Shown here: positions 28,150 through 41,880 of the stretch, piece after piece
Numbering within the stretch: the first letter of the stretch is position 1
Layout: each line of letters opens with the position of its first letter
NCBI GenBank assembly: GCA_022575985.1
Contig: JAKSXM010000007.1
Location: 59,364,501 to 59,428,500 of the forward strand
Origin: Anagrus nilaparvatae
Taxonomy: Eukaryota > Arthropoda > Insecta > Hymenoptera > Mymaridae
DNA length: 64,000 nt
Direction: 5' to 3'
Notes under the pieces: model-generated
The model's input: the letters and a program-made list of their open reading frames with translations, nothing else
Databases searched by the model: none
Told to the model about the DNA's origin: nothing
Made by a program: the position numbers and the translations under genes

Positions 28150-28882
28150 ATTTAGTTAAGAAAATATTAAACATACAGTCACTTATTCAATTAATCATTC
28201 TTTTAAAATATTATATTCAATTAATTATGTAAACAAAAACAACTCCAATATTTTCATTTACTACAAATTTTGTGATAGGGGTGTGTGCGGACTGCGGGTG
28301 TTATTTTCATTTTCATTTTCTACATTACCATTAAAAGGTAATGGTTACATTAAACCCACTTTTTTTTAAAATAAATTATGATACAATTTTTTTAAAAAGT
28401 TTATTAAAATTTAATAATTAATTAAAATGTACATAAAATTTATAATATTCAATAAATAATATATTAGAATATTAATTGCATATGATGTTATTTTGTATAT
28501 CTAGAGCTCGTGTGGTCTCCGGACTTGCCCATGTCAAATTATTTATGTAAGATCACGTGGGCCAAAAACTGTTCCTTAGCTGAATTATCGTGCAGAATAT
28601 ACAATCGATTATAAATATTATAATAATGTTTCTCTCATTCAAGAAAGTACCAGGAGTACTGCAGACGAAACTAAATGATTAAAAATATTCAGTACAGTTT
28701 TTACTTTGGCAAAATAATCAGCCAAAAATTAATGATGTATTTTAGTAAATACAGTTGATTATTAGTTATCTAGAACCAATGTTTTAATTATAAAAATATT
28801 TTTTTAATTGAATATATTAGAGAGTGTATTCATAACAATTAAAAGGTGCTATTTAAACAAGATTTTTTTATAAAAGAAAAAA
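28150..28882. promoter_or_regulatory. Divergent promoter region, Dynlt / HDHD5-like
   Basis: 733 bases between two start codons facing away from each other. A canonical E-box, CACGTG, lies at about 28554-28559 in a comparatively GC-rich stretch (28500-28570). The assignment as a promoter rests on gene orientation; the E-box may be coincidental. Confidence 0.45.
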
Positions 28883-30876
28883 ATGGCAATTTTAAGAATA
28901 GTTCAAAAATATTCTTCCTTTTGTAGCATTAGAGTAAGTTATTTACAATATCTTTCTTAGTTTATACAAATAATGAATACAATTATGTATTTTTTTATTT
29001 TCTTCATCTTTATTTCATTCATTATAAGAAATTTCTTTGATATTAAAATGACATCTGTAGGTTAAATTTTTTAAAAACTTTAATTATTTACTTTTATTTA
29101 ATTTAATTTTTTAATTATTTACAATAATACTAACTATATCCCAAAATCAAATAAATTTTGTTTAGACATATGATTATTATAAAACTTTCAAATATTATAT
29201 TAATGTTTTATCTTAATTTTTGTTAAAAGTAAATTCTTGTTATTAAAATAAATTTCTTATAAGAAATTATAATTTATGATTTAATTTATGAATATTTAAC
29301 AATTAAAAAAGGATCAAGAATAAAAAAAATTAAAAAGACAATTTTTTTTTAAATTTTAAGTCATAATAATAGATTGCTGTTTACCTATATACAATTTGAA
29401 AAATTAAAAATAAGCTTATTGTATGATTGTGTAAGATGTGTATTTTAACATATTTCCCAATCGGCACTCCAAGGTGATAAATTAAAATATGCTTTTTTTA
29501 ACTACTTGTTTACCTCGAAATAATAAAAATTTAAATCCCAAATGTATTTTTAATTTTAAATAATTATGTACATAATTGACAAAAAAAAAGACTTTCTGAT
29601 TTAAAATAATTAAATTTTCTTTTATTTAAAAAAATGATAATTTATAAAATAATTATAATTTACAGAATTATAGTAAACAACCTAATTATGGTTTTTTATT
29701 TGACATTGATGGAGTGATAGTACGAGGAAAAAATGTGTTGCCAAGTGCAAGAGCTGGTTTTAAGAATCTTGTCGATTCAGATGGAAAATTTAAGATACCA
29801 ACAGTCTTTGTAACTAATAGTGGTAATGCTCTTAGAAGTGAACGTGCTGAAGATTTAACTAATTGGCTTGGTATTAAAGTTGATGAAAATCAAGTAGTAT
29901 TAGCTCATTCTCCTTTAACAATATTTCATCAATTAAAAGATAAAAATGTTTTGATATCGGGTCAAGGAAGAATTAAAGAAATAGCACTGGATTTAGGTTT
30001 TCAAAAAATTGTAACTATGGATGAATTAGTCCAAAATTTTCCAAGTTTAGATTACATCAACAAAAATAAAAGAAACCCTACAAATGGTCCAGTTGATCCC
30101 AATTTTAAAAGTATAGAAGGAATTATCTTACTAAGTGAGCCAATTAATTGGGAAACAAGTTTGCAACTTTTAGTGGACTTACTTATAACAAATGGTATGC
30201 CTTCTCATAATCCAACCACAATTCCTTATCCTCATATTCCATTAATAGCCTGTAATATGGACTTGTTATGGGTTTCTGAAGCTCCTATTCCAAGATATGG
30301 ACATGGTGCATTATTATGTTGTTTAGAAAGTGTTTATAAGAAAGTAACAAATTTAAAACTTAATTATACAGCTTTGGTAGGAAAGCCAAGTTTGATTACT
30401 TATCACTATGCATATCAAAAACTTGTTGAGCATGCTAAAAGTATTGGTGTCAACGAGGATCTCAAGACATTATATGCAATTGGGTAAATATATATATATA
30501 TATACATATAAACTTAGTATACTTGAATTTTAAAATTTGATTATTAACATATTTTTAATATTTTAGGGACAATGTAAATACAGACATTTATGGTGCAAAC
30601 TTTTACAACAAACATTTATCTGGATTTTCCGATTTCAGAGATTCAAGTTTGTATATACAAGATTTAGTGGAAAAAAATAAAGGGTTTCCATGCACATTAA
30701 AAAAATGCGAAAGCATGCTAGTGGAAACTGGAGTTTATCAACCTGATTCAAAATTAAATGTTCATCATTCTCAAAGAGATTTTTTACCTCTAAGAGAAGC
30801 ATTATGTGAACCTAAATTTATTAGCAAAGATGTTAAATGTGCTATAGAAGTTGCTATACAAAATGAGCAACATTAG
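28883..30876 (+). CDS. HAD-superfamily hydrolase, HDHD5/CECR5-like
   Basis: Predicted haloacid-dehalogenase-type phosphatase of the HDHD5 (CECR5) family, thought to be mitochondrial; the substrate is not established. Exons 28883-28933, 29666-30483 and 30567-30876 join in frame to 392 aa. The first exon encodes MAILRIVQKYSSFCSIR, a plausible mitochondrial targeting leader. HAD motif I is FDIDGVIVRG (nucleophile Asp and general acid/base Asp both present), motif II is FVTNSG, the lysine motif is in LVGKPS, and the acidic motif is AIGDNVNTD. All catalytic residues are intact. The C-terminal stretch with GVYQP is shared with CECR5 relatives. It faces Vang tail to tail. Confidence 0.92.
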
Positions 30877-33298
30877 TGAATAAAAATTGTACATAATTAT
30901 GTAAAAAAAATGTAAATTCAATTGTTTTTTTTTTTATGAATAGAAAAAATACTTAAATTATATTTTTATTATTTGTATGTTTGAAATTAAAAAAGGAATG
31001 ATGAAATTAACCTGTCACTTCAAGGCTTATAGTAAACTGTGCTGTCACATCGAATTTAATACTTATTTAATAGAACATTTAGAATTTTATATTTTTTAGT
31101 CAGTGCAACATATGTGATGAATTTGTTGTATTGAACCACAATTTTAGTTACCAATATTTATAATTTTTTTTGTAAGAATTGTACAGTATATACAGTATGT
31201 TTTTTATATTTGTTGTAGTAATCAAACTTAATTAATCAATTGTTAAAATTACTATTTTATTGATTGAATGATTGTCTCTGAAAATGATGAAAATATATTC
31301 TTAATAATTGATTTATTTTTTTTCATAAATAAAATAATTTATATTATAAATTATATAGTCTTCAATTATTAATGTTGTAAAAAAAGATTTATGTTTGTGT
31401 AAAATAAAAAAATAAATAAATTTTACAGTACACCTATTTTTTATTATCCATTTTTGTAAACATAATATCAAAAAAAATACATTTAACTTATATTAAAACA
31501 ATAGTTTTACATGTACAAATTAATTTTAAATACATGAGGATTCTTACCTAATTAATACAAACAAATGATAAATTATGAGATCTATATCCTACTTAATAAG
31601 TCATATATGCCAATAATTTTTTTTAAATTTAACACGCTTGCTCAATCTATATACTGTCTGATAGATTGATAAAAGTTAATAATATAATTTAAAAAATTTT
31701 ATCCTTAATTAATCAATTTATTTTAAATATTATATAATCTTAAAATAATTTTTATTTTATCTAAAAAAAAAGTTACCAATTTTTATCACAACAAACGTGT
31801 TTACAATAATTTATCAAATCATTTATATAAAAATTACATAATTAAAAAATAAAAAACATCACAATTCTAATACAAAAAATTTTTATTTCAGACAAATTAA
31901 ATAATTATCTACGATATGTTTTTAAAGCTATATAAGCATCCTAAATTATAAAATTTCACTGGGGCAAATGATCTCATGTCATGATTGTGCGTATTTTACT
32001 GTAAAGTCTTATGTATAAAAATATTTTTTTTAAAAACAATTTTTTTTTTTCGATGCAGTGTTAAAATTTCAGTCTTTAATAAAGTAGTAGTTAACAATTA
32101 TATTTTATTTTCTAAAATATATACTTTTTTTTTAAAGTCCAATTAGAAATTTTCTTCGTTTTACAATATAAATTTTTTAATATTTATAGGCCTAGAGTAA
32201 GTGTATTTAAAATTTTTGTTAAAAGAATACTGATAATAGTAAAATTTTAAATAAAGCTACAAAAATCAATTGCATTAATTAATTTAAATACTGTAAATAG
32301 GTAGAATAAATATGCCAAATTATTTTAAATGATTTTAAATATATTTTACAAATAATTTGGTTTTTCGTTATATATTTACCTAAACCGATATAAGTAATAC
32401 GTAATAATAAAAACCCATATAGATACCACTCATAAAAAATTACAACTAAAATTCATACATAAATTTACCCAAAAACTTTGATATGTTAAATAAAAAAACA
32501 TGTCAACATGTTTTAAATTTTAAGTTAGGCTTTTGTAAACATTCATTAAAAAATGAGTCGTTGTCAAATTAATTCAATCATCAACTAACTTGGAATTCTT
32601 ATAATTTTGTAAATAAATTACTAAGAATATTTTGAGGATTTCCAAGAGTATTGAGTTAGTTGAGAATTGAATGAATCACTTAAAGTAATTCTTGATCACT
32701 TAAAAAACTATATTATAGTACACTTAATTTATTTGCAGTCTATTGAGTATTATCAAGAGAGCTTTGATATAAAAATTATATAAATCACCTTTTTTTATTT
32801 GTGCAGAGAATTTCTTATTTTTTACAGTCTCAATAATCTCTATTAATACTTAATATCGTCTAATGAGTCTTACAATTTACTGATTCCGTATTCACTATTC
32901 ATAAAAAATAATTTTGTTAATTTATTTTTTATTCTACTACAGTTTTTTCCCCAAAAAATAAAATCTAATTGTTGCAAATTATTACAGAATTTCTGACAAC
33001 AGAATCTTAATTATAATTAATACATTCACCTATTATAAATACATGGGCATACGATTTATGAGTATTTATGCATTACAATTATTTTGGTGTTCTTTTTTTA
33101 TCTAATTTTTAAAAAATCAATATAATCATTGAGGTATGAGATTATTTTATTTACAAATTATTCTTGATTTTAAAAGTTCTGAGAACCTCAATTGTTATTT
33201 TTTTTTTTTTATTAGAAAAAATTAAAATGGCTATTTCAATGGCCACGCAATTTAATTGTAAAAAAACAAGTATAATACAAACTCATGTCCAGAAAAGT
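30877..33298. other. Intergenic region, HDHD5-like and Vang tails
   Basis: Convergent 3' ends, about 2.4 kb. It is extremely AT-rich with many AATAAA-like strings on both strands. No gene was recognised. Confidence 0.55.
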
Positions 33299-33377
33299 AA
33301 AGAATGGCACAAATTGCACGTAAATTACCATTCGAGATGAAGTCGAGGTTGGTAAACTGCGATTTGGGTCATTCTTT
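33299..33377. mobile_element. 79-bp inverted-repeat element (AAAGAATG family)
   Basis: The left arm AAAGAATGGCACAAATTGCA continues into CGTAAATTACC and pairs with the right arm, which ends GGGTCATTCTTT at 33377; about 22 of 27 positions are complementary. Related arms occur at 53015-53365 inside white intron 4 and near 47660-47720 in scarlet. It is most simply a MITE-like remnant just downstream of Vang. Confidence 0.6.
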
Positions 33378-33515
33378 ATTTATGAACAAGGATTGTATAC
33401 GAGTTTTTCTTCGTCAGTGGCAAGAAATAAATATACATGGCCTGTCATTGTACCATTGAATGAAAAAAAGAATATTTAAGTTATTTAGGAAATTTTTATT
33501 GACTTACCCGGATAG

Positions 33516-35375
33516 TTAATTCGAGGAATCAGAATTAATTTTTAGTATAAATTTATTAGACTTTGGTAGAGCTAATTGCTCATTTAAATGAAATTGAGGC
33601 ATTGCATAAATACTACAAAATAAAGCAATTTCTCCTTGTCTAAGTTGAAATTCACAACCATCAGTAATTTGTCTTGAAGGTAATTCACCTTCGCACACCA
33701 AAGCCCAATACTGCTTATCACGTCTTTCCTTTTCATTAGATAATACAGGAATGTTAGAACAAAAAGGTTCTAAAAAGGCACGTGGTGATGCATCCTGAGC
33801 AAGACATTGACTTAAATGTTTTAAAATTGATTCAACATTATGTCTTGGTTGTTGCCGAGTAAGTCTTAAATATTTTTGTAAAGTTCTAGCAATTGATGGA
33901 AATATAGCTTGAGCTGTTTCATGTGGTTCCATAGGATTTTGATCCGATGATATTTGGTTATCTGGATGAAGTCTTTTGACATGGGCAAATGCTTCCTCTA
34001 CAGCTGTTAGTAATCTAGCTTTCCTCTTTCGGACTCTTCTTTCATATTCATATTCTTCATAAAAACGTTCGTTATGAGTTGAATCTCTTCGTCTAGCTTG
34101 CGCAGTCAAAATTGTCCTTCCACTATCTAAATTAGTTCTGTTTTGTTGATCTGTTATTCCCATAAATGTATTGTCAACATCATAAAATTTGAAACTATTT
34201 GAATTTTGCTTCTTTGCTGACTTTGATAGTGGCAAACGTTCTAAGTATGGATTATAAATAGAAAATTCAGTATAATATTTTTCCAATATAAAAACTGCTG
34301 CTCTTTGAATTGAAAGTTGACCTATTGGGTATGAATGAGATTCGCCATCAGGAGATCTAACCACCTTTAAATAAAATATAGGCTTTAAATGACGGATCTC
34401 TATTAATAGAATGGCAGTAAAATGTATAATTAAAAGAGTATCCATAAGAGTTCCAGCAAAAGTAACTAAATTCTTATAGTCTGTTGATTCTCCAATAATA
34501 GCAGATTTGGCAGCTTCGGTAATCTAAGGAAAATTCTCTTATTAAAATATGTAAAGATTAATTTAGTAAATAAAAATAAAGTATTCTTACCTGCACTACA
34601 TAAAATAACCAAAAAGTACAAATACATAATACTGTAAAAACAATAACTCCAATCCTAAACATAAACAAACGAGGCATTAAGGCTTGCCTTGGTCTAAGAA
34701 AAACTGCCCAAATTCCTATTCCAAGTAAAGAAAGTTTAAAAGCTATTCCAAGAAGAAGTCCTTTACATTCTATATTACAGGATAATACAGAAAGTCTTTG
34801 TTGAATTGTTAATTCAGATAGCCTTTCTGAAAATATTCCAATTTTTGGTAGCAAAATCATTATAATAGGGCTCAGGAAAGCAACGATTATGACAAGAATT
34901 GAAAAAAGAGGTGTTAAATATCGAATACATGTATTATTTAATGTGTTGTCATTATCATATGACCAAGGATCAATTCCATCTAAAGACTCAGATCTATCTG
35001 AAGTGTTTCCAGTAATAGCTGTTGTATTTTCTGCCCAATTACTCTCTTCATGAATAATTTGAACTTCTGTATTTTGTACAACATTTTCAGAATTATCTCT
35101 TCTAACATTAACCGAGGTTTGATAAGGAGCCATTTCAATGTTTTCGAAACAATAATTTTCTTTTTTATGATTACGATTATTTCTAAATTAAAAAAAAATT
35201 GTTTTTAAAATGAATAAATAATGATTACTGTGTAATAAAATATTTACCTTGAATTATGGGCACAATGATTTCTATTAGCTTTATTCATATATGGGCTACC
35301 AATTTTGTTTCTAGAGCTTCCATAATTAGGACTCAGCTCACTATGATTACCGGATTTAATACTCTCGGTATCCAT
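33516..35375 (-). CDS. Vang: Van Gogh / Strabismus, planar cell polarity protein
   Basis: Four-pass membrane protein of the core planar-polarity pathway; it recruits Prickle and opposes Frizzled-Dishevelled across cell borders. Exons 35375-35248, 35182-34591 and 34523-33516 join in frame to 575 aa, the usual size. The N-terminus MDTESIKSG matches the family, and WAENTTAITG precedes the membrane part. Hydrophobic helices follow (for example LFSILVIIVAFLSPIIMILL and LLIIHFTAILLIEI). The cytoplasmic region has conserved RRRDSTHNE, YERRVRKRKARL, AFAHVKRL, AIFPSIARTLQKYLRLTRQQ and KFILKINS. The last residues are SDSSN instead of the nearly invariant PDZ ligand SETSV. A consensus donor (GGGTAAGT) lies a few bases after the stop, which suggests a 3' UTR intron. 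Confidence 0.96.
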
Positions 35376-36549
35376 AACCTGGCAAGGACTTTTGCCTTGC
35401 TTTCATAGAGAAAAAAATAATTTAACATATCAATATTTTTCTTAAATTATATTTTTTATTCATTTTTTCATTGTTAATCTTATTTTCTTCTATAAATTCC
35501 TGTAACGCTAAGTTCACCATTTTTTTTCCCAGGGTATAATTATCTTGTTTGGTTGTTATAGTAGAAGAGAAGCTTACAATTAATTCAGTAATAAACTAAT
35601 ATATGAATACTTTTTAATAATAAAAACCAAAAAATAATAAAAAAAATAAAAAATATTAAACAATTGTTTTTTTCTTTTTATAGTTATTGTTTTTTTTATT
35701 GTTTATTTAAGATTACAATAAAACACGATGATAACTAAGGACCTGACACTGACCTAGACCACGGCGGTACTAAACTGAAACTTTACAAAACTGATCTAGA
35801 TTGGAAGGTCGGCAACGTTTTATCATCAGATTTATTTGACGTGTAAAGTTGACGTAATGACGTGTGATTTAAATGCACATATCACATATTACACCTGTAG
35901 CGCGAAAATTTTAAGATTAGTATCAAATTTTTTTTTTTTTAAATTAATTATTTATTAAAGTATTTAAGTATTATAATTTTTTCATTTAAAAGCTTTCTTT
36001 ACTCAAAAAATCGAGAAATATTTTATTTTAAAACATTGAAAAATTAATTAAATGAAAATAATGTAAAATTCAGTGCAGAAAAGTTCAAATACTTCAAATA
36101 ATTAATTTAAAAATGCTCATAAAAATAAACCCCGCAATATAATTATAATTGCATATAAAGCAAATATAATATAAGCACTTTCAATATATAATATATTATA
36201 AAATTTATCAGGTATTTAAATTTTTCTATTTTAAAAGGGGTTTTTGATAACATAAAAGTTGGAGAAGTGGCTGGAGAGCAGATGACGTATCAAAGAGCTT
36301 ATTCCGATTATGGCGATATACTTCTATATATTACATTTTTAATGTGTATGTGTGAGAGAAAAAGGAAAATAACTCCAAACTCCGAAATGTTAAATAAATA
36401 ATTTGCATTATTATAAATTTGAATAACGATGTAAATAGTAAACAAATAATTTATTTGACATGCATGTCAAGAATAAAATATTAATTTTTTTGTTTATCCT
36501 TAAAGTATTTAATAAATTTAAGACCTAAAATTGTAAATATAAACTTAAT
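35376..36549. other. Divergent promoter region, Vang / exportin-6
   Basis: The two genes start 1.17 kb apart on opposite strands. A patch at about 35740-35900 is richer in G and C than its surroundings. A 5' UTR exon of Vang or exportin-6 may lie here. No open reading frame or repeat was supported. Confidence 0.5.
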
Positions 36550-39500
36550 ATGGTGAGTATACATTGTTTTTGCAAATTTAACTTTTAACATTATAAAATA
36601 AAGCATATTATAACTCTAAATTTTATAAATTTTTTTTGTTTCTAAGACTTCTAAATGCATATATCTAATAATATTTGATTGTTTATCAATTTTTAGGAAG
36701 ATACTGGTGCTATGTTATGTTGTGTAGAACAACTTTTGACAGAATTTTTTAATCCAGAAACTTCAAATGATCGTAAAAAAATAATTGAACAGAATTTAAA
36801 TGAATTTTCATTACAATCGACATCATGGAAAACAAGTCTAAATTTTTTATCCGCTACAAACAATCAATTTGTTTGTATGTTTGCACTGTCTACATTAGAA
36901 GTAAGGATGCAACAATTGTAATTTTTGTTTTTTAAATTAGTTTTTATTATTAATTTTTGTTGAATTATAGGTTTTTATTGAAAAAAAATGGATTGTTTTG
37001 TCTTGGGAAGATAAGAATCTCATAAGATCAACTTTATATGCTTTATCCTTAGAACATTGTCGTGTCTTCTTTGTTAAAAATAAATTGGTTAAATTGGTTG
37101 TTCAAATAGCTAAATTTGATTGGCCTCATTCTTATCCTGATTTTTTTTCAAATATTTTGGAAGTAAGGATACTTATATATTACCAACCTGCATTAAATTA
37201 TTTTAAATTAGTAATTCATTTTATTTTCTTTAGTTACTCAACGGTAAAGAAAATCTTTTATTAGGTTTAGTTTATTTAAGAACAGCATCTGAAGAGTTAA
37301 TCTGTCCTAAGGAAGATCTTCCGTTATCTAGAAAAACTGAACTTTTTCAATTATTTTCAAATCAATTACCGCATATTTTAAATTCTCTTGCAAGTAAGTG
37401 ACAATTTGAAAATTTTTAAATTAATTAGTTTTAAAACTTTAAAAAATTATATTTTTCTATAGATATCTTAATCGAATCAGTATCTTCAATTAATCGATCT
37501 GGAACAGTGACACCTCCTCCATCACCAACAAGTGGTCAAGCCATATCTCAAAAAAATTCAGTATTAGATGTTAATGTTTTGTCATCTGGACAAGGGGAAA
37601 TTTGTATGGAAACATTAAAAGTCATTGGCCATTTATTTAGTTGGATTATTGTTACAGATCATGTTTCACCAAATTTTTTAGAATTATTATTTAGAAGTGC
37701 CATATATCATGATTCAATGGTTAAAAAAAATTTTTATTTTTGTTTAGCAGAATTATTAAATTAAAATTTTTGATTATATTTAAAAATTTTACAGAATTCA
37801 AAGCAATTAGAAATTGCTATACAAGCAATGACAACAATTAATGAACTTTTATATAAACCATATTGTTCTGAATCATCAATAAAATTTCTTCTTTTAATTT
37901 TTAATAATGGAATGCAAATATTTCAAAAAAGTGAAAGGTTAGATATGGTAGATGAAAGGTAAAATAAAAATAAATTTTTAAATAAAAGTAATTGAAGTAA
38001 TACATTAATTACATTTACTTTTGCAATAGATATTTAGACAAATTGACGGAATTCTTACATTTATTTGCATCTAATCATCTTAAAGTTGCAGAAACTCGAT
38101 CAGAATTTTCTACAGAATCACTTTTAGAAGTGCTATATCATTTTACTTTTCAAAAAGGTGTATCAACAAATTGTTATTTAAAATGCTTAGAAATTTGGAA
38201 TATTGTTTTTAACATTGTTCAATGTAAATGTTCAGATGTTTCTTTAATTATTGCGGAGCAAATTTTTTTTAAAATTAGTTTTAAACATAATGCTCAAATT
38301 TTAAATAATTTTGACATGGAATCTATTGATGAGAATGTAAGCATGATTAAATCATTTTTTTAATATAGTACTAGCAAGTTAAACTGAAAAAGTTTAATTT
38401 TGTATTTAGGAAGAAACAGAGTGGCAGCATTATTTAAGGTGTAATATTGAGTGTATTTCAAAAATCGCAGAGATTCAAGCAATCCCAGTTTTTACTTTAT
38501 TAGTAAGTAACAAAAAAAAATTAAATTAATTTTTATTCATTTTTTAAATTCTATTTTAGTATCAAGCTTGGAAAGAAGAATATACGATATTTGGAAATTT
38601 GATTTCTGCATCGGTAAATGGACAAGCAATAAATTTTAATGATGAAAATACTTTTAGTATTTTATCACATTTCCGAGATTTTGCTTCAATAACACAAGCT
38701 TTAGCAAGATTAAGTCCTCTTTTTACTGGTTAATATTATTTAACTTAAGATTTAAAAACAAATTTTAAATAAATTATAATAAAATATATTTTTATAAATA
38801 GATCAAGTTAGGCTTCATTTTCAATTAATTGATGAATTAGTTTCGCAAACTGTAGATGTTTTAATATTTACGAAAGATATTCAATTCAGTAATCTGCAAA
38901 ATTTACCAGAAAATATTTATATGAATATTGTAGAAGTGTAAGTTACATTAATAGTAAATGGAAAAATTTATTTCATGGAGAAATTTATTTTTTAATATAC
39001 AAAAATTCTTAAAAATTTATTCAATTTTAGTTATGCACAACTGTTAGCATCTCTTCAAGCATGGGCGCAATGGGCTGTTCAAAAACCAGAAAAAAATAGA
39101 CTTATGTTAGCACATAAGTTTACAGAATCATGTACTTGGGTATTGAAAAAAAATATTTCATCTGATAGATCTCCTCTACCTGAAATATTAGTTCATTCCT
39201 CAACGCATTTATTTCAAACTATAACTGCCATACTAAAACCTAATTTATGGCTTGACTTATTATTCACAGAATTTTTATGCATTCATACTTATCCTAATTT
39301 TAAGTCTGATACTGTCAAAGTTTTACGAAGAGCATTAATTAATGGAATCATTTTACCAGCTGGTGATAATAGCGAGCGTCATAAATTAATAGGTATTTTT
39401 TTAATTAAATGATTAAAATTAATTGAATAATTATTTTTATTTTTTCCAATAGATATATTTGTATCAACGTATTCAAAATTACTGGGTTCTCAAGGTTTAG

Positions 39501-40858
39501 CGGTACCTTCAGAATTTAATATTTTAACTAGTTTAATAGCTTTAACGCAAATACTCGAAGACTGTGAGTCATCATCTACTGTGATAAAAAAAATGTTGCA
39601 TGTTTGCTTTGAACCATGCATTAATCGAGCATTAGAATTATTGTCATTTGTTATAAAACATCAATATGTTAGTGAAATGGTTTTAAGTTTTTTACATGCT
39701 TCATTCTCTGTTTTACAACATCAAATTGGTCCTTCTTTTATTCAAAGTTCTGTTCAGAATATACTTCAACTATATATAAGGTTTGTATAGAATTTACTTT
39801 TTATTTTAAAATTATTTTGTATTAATTTTATTTATCTATTAGAGAAAACATAAAAGGAGGACCAGCCTTAGATAAATTGCTTGAAATTTTAATATTAATA
39901 GTATCATCACCTAGTAGTGGTTTTAAAGCATTCCTACCATCAGTAACAACGTTATGTTTAACACATGTTTGGCCTGCATTTAATAATAATATGTCGGAAC
40001 AACCTGATACAGCGATAATATTTTTAAGACTTTTTTACAGCATTTTATTACATCAATGGCAGTATTATTTTAAAATATCAGTTATACAAAAATTTGATTG
40101 CTCAAACGAAGATGATTTAGTTCAACATAAAAATGAACTTGTAAATATATTAGAAGTATTTGGGCATGCACTTTTGCAGTCGGATGTAAATATATTTAGA
40201 CAAAGTTTACAAAGCTTAGAACAATTAAATTCTAAATGGGGACTTTATAAACGTGATATTTTTAAGAAAAATTTATTACATCGTTTTGTATCAACATTGT
40301 TTACTATATTGTTGAATCGGTAAGATAAATAAAATTTATTTATTTAAAAAATATTTTTTTTGTTTTTTAATTTTTTTATTTAATTTTTAGCTCACATAAT
40401 TTACTAGCCGATGAAATAACAATATCAATATTTAGTTTAGCATCAGTTGATTTTGATTGGTTTCAGGGACAATTTTTAACATACTTTTTAACAAACTGCG
40501 AAGGTCTCAATGATTCTCAAAGATCATCATTACTTATAAATTTTGATAAATCAACTGTAAGTATTTTTCCGGCATTACATTGATTTTTTTAACAATCCAA
40601 ATTTAAAACAATTTTAAAAAAATTGCTAACTCAGTTTTTCAAAAAAAAAATTTTCATTTATTTGAAAAAAAAATTTACGATAACGAAAATCTTAGTGAAA
40701 TTTAGACGAATTAGATCCAACGTGCAATTCTCATCCTTAAAATTAGTGACAAAAATTTTAATAAATAATTTTTCTTTTAGGATCAGCCAACCATGACCAG
40801 GTCAATTTTACGCCTTATATCAGATATAAGATATTATCAAATGTACAATATCAGATAA
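36550..40858 (+). CDS. Xpo6: Exportin-6, nuclear export receptor for profilin-actin
   Basis: Importin-beta-family receptor that exports actin-profilin from the nucleus (the Drosophila ortholog is ellipsoid body open, ebo). Fifteen coding pieces join in frame to about 1031 aa: 36550-36552, 36697-36900, 36971-37162, 37234-37393, 37463-37719, 37795-37958, 38030-38336, 38410-38502, 38560-38728, 38802-38937, 39031-39392, 39453-39780, 39843-40319, 40391-40556 and 40781-40858. The ATG stands alone in the first coding exon. Family hallmarks include LLTEFF near the N-terminus, TASEELICPKEDL, TPPPSPTSG, ETEWQHYLR, FKAFLPSVTTLCL, SVDFDWFQGQFL and the C-terminal LISDIRYYQMYN. The donor after 37719 (ATG|gttaaa) is non-consensus; reading through it hits a stop after 14 codons. 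The protein should fold as HEAT repeats. It ends about 1 kb from scarlet, tail to tail. Confidence 0.94.
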
Positions 40859-41880
40859 AGCAATAAATTAAGTAAACAATTTATATACACAAAATTAACA
40901 TAAAAATTTAGCTAAATGTTTTTTTTTTTTGTTATAAATTTTGTAAAACTTAAAAAAAAAAAAATAATGCTTTTTTACTTATAATATTTATATTATACAC
41001 ACAAATATATTAAATTTTTTAGCTGTTAAAAATTGAAACACTAAAAAAAAAAAGTAACTTTTATATTGTAATTTATACTAAATATTTATACAATTTTTTT
41101 TTTTTTTTTATTAAAGTATTTATAGAAAAAAATTTTTAATACTTATACCTCAAATTGTAAAAATAATGAATTTTTTTTTTATATAAATGTATATTGTACA
41201 GTTTATATATTATATATTATATATGTATATTAACAATTAATTAAATAATATTATTATTATTTTATTTTCATGTGTAAAAAAATAAATAAAATAAAAAAAT
41301 TTAATACGTTTATAATAATAATCTAAAAATTTTTTTTATTATAAATAATACCTTTGTAAAGTATTCAAAAATCTTGACATTATTATAAAATTGTTTCCAG
41401 GTAGATATGTACACTGAAAAAAAAATCCTTGAAAAAATACTATTCAAAGAGATTTTGAGCATACTGAGCCTGGGAACCTGAGAAGTATGTGCTTTTTGGT
41501 CACTGAGTACTGACAAAAAAAAGTTTTTAAATTTTCTAGTATTGTATAGATCCAGTTTAACTCTGCACGGTAAAGTTCTTTTGCTTGAAATTTCAAATTT
41601 TATTTCTAATTCGAGCATATCATAAGTTATCGAAAACTTTTTTTTTCCAAAAAATGAATTTTTTTTAATTAATGTGGGTCAGGAACAAATAAAAAACAAA
41701 AGAATTTTATATAACAATTCATATAATATAATTAATTTCCCATTTTTTAAATATACAAAAATATTTACAAAAAAAAAAAAAAAAAAAAATAAAATGAAAG
41801 AAATATTCAGCTTAATAATTAAAGATATAATAATTTTATTAAAAATATAAAAAAAAATAAGATTAATTAATTAATAAAAT
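40859..41880. other. Intergenic region, exportin-6 and scarlet tails
   Basis: Convergent 3' ends with long A and T runs, including an A run near 41770-41790. The patch 41400-41620 has more mixed composition and yields a minus-strand open frame of 102 codons with no recognisable similarity; I do not call it a gene. Confidence 0.5.

Noticed and set aside
37720..37764. Possible truncated exportin-6 by read-through after exon 5
   Set aside because: Splicing ATG|gttaaa to the next acceptor keeps the frame and continues the family alignment, although the donor is poor; intron retention cannot be excluded.
41310..41618. 102-codon minus-strand frame between exportin-6 and scarlet
   Set aside because: No recognisable similarity, no convincing start context, and it lies in presumed 3' UTR sequence.
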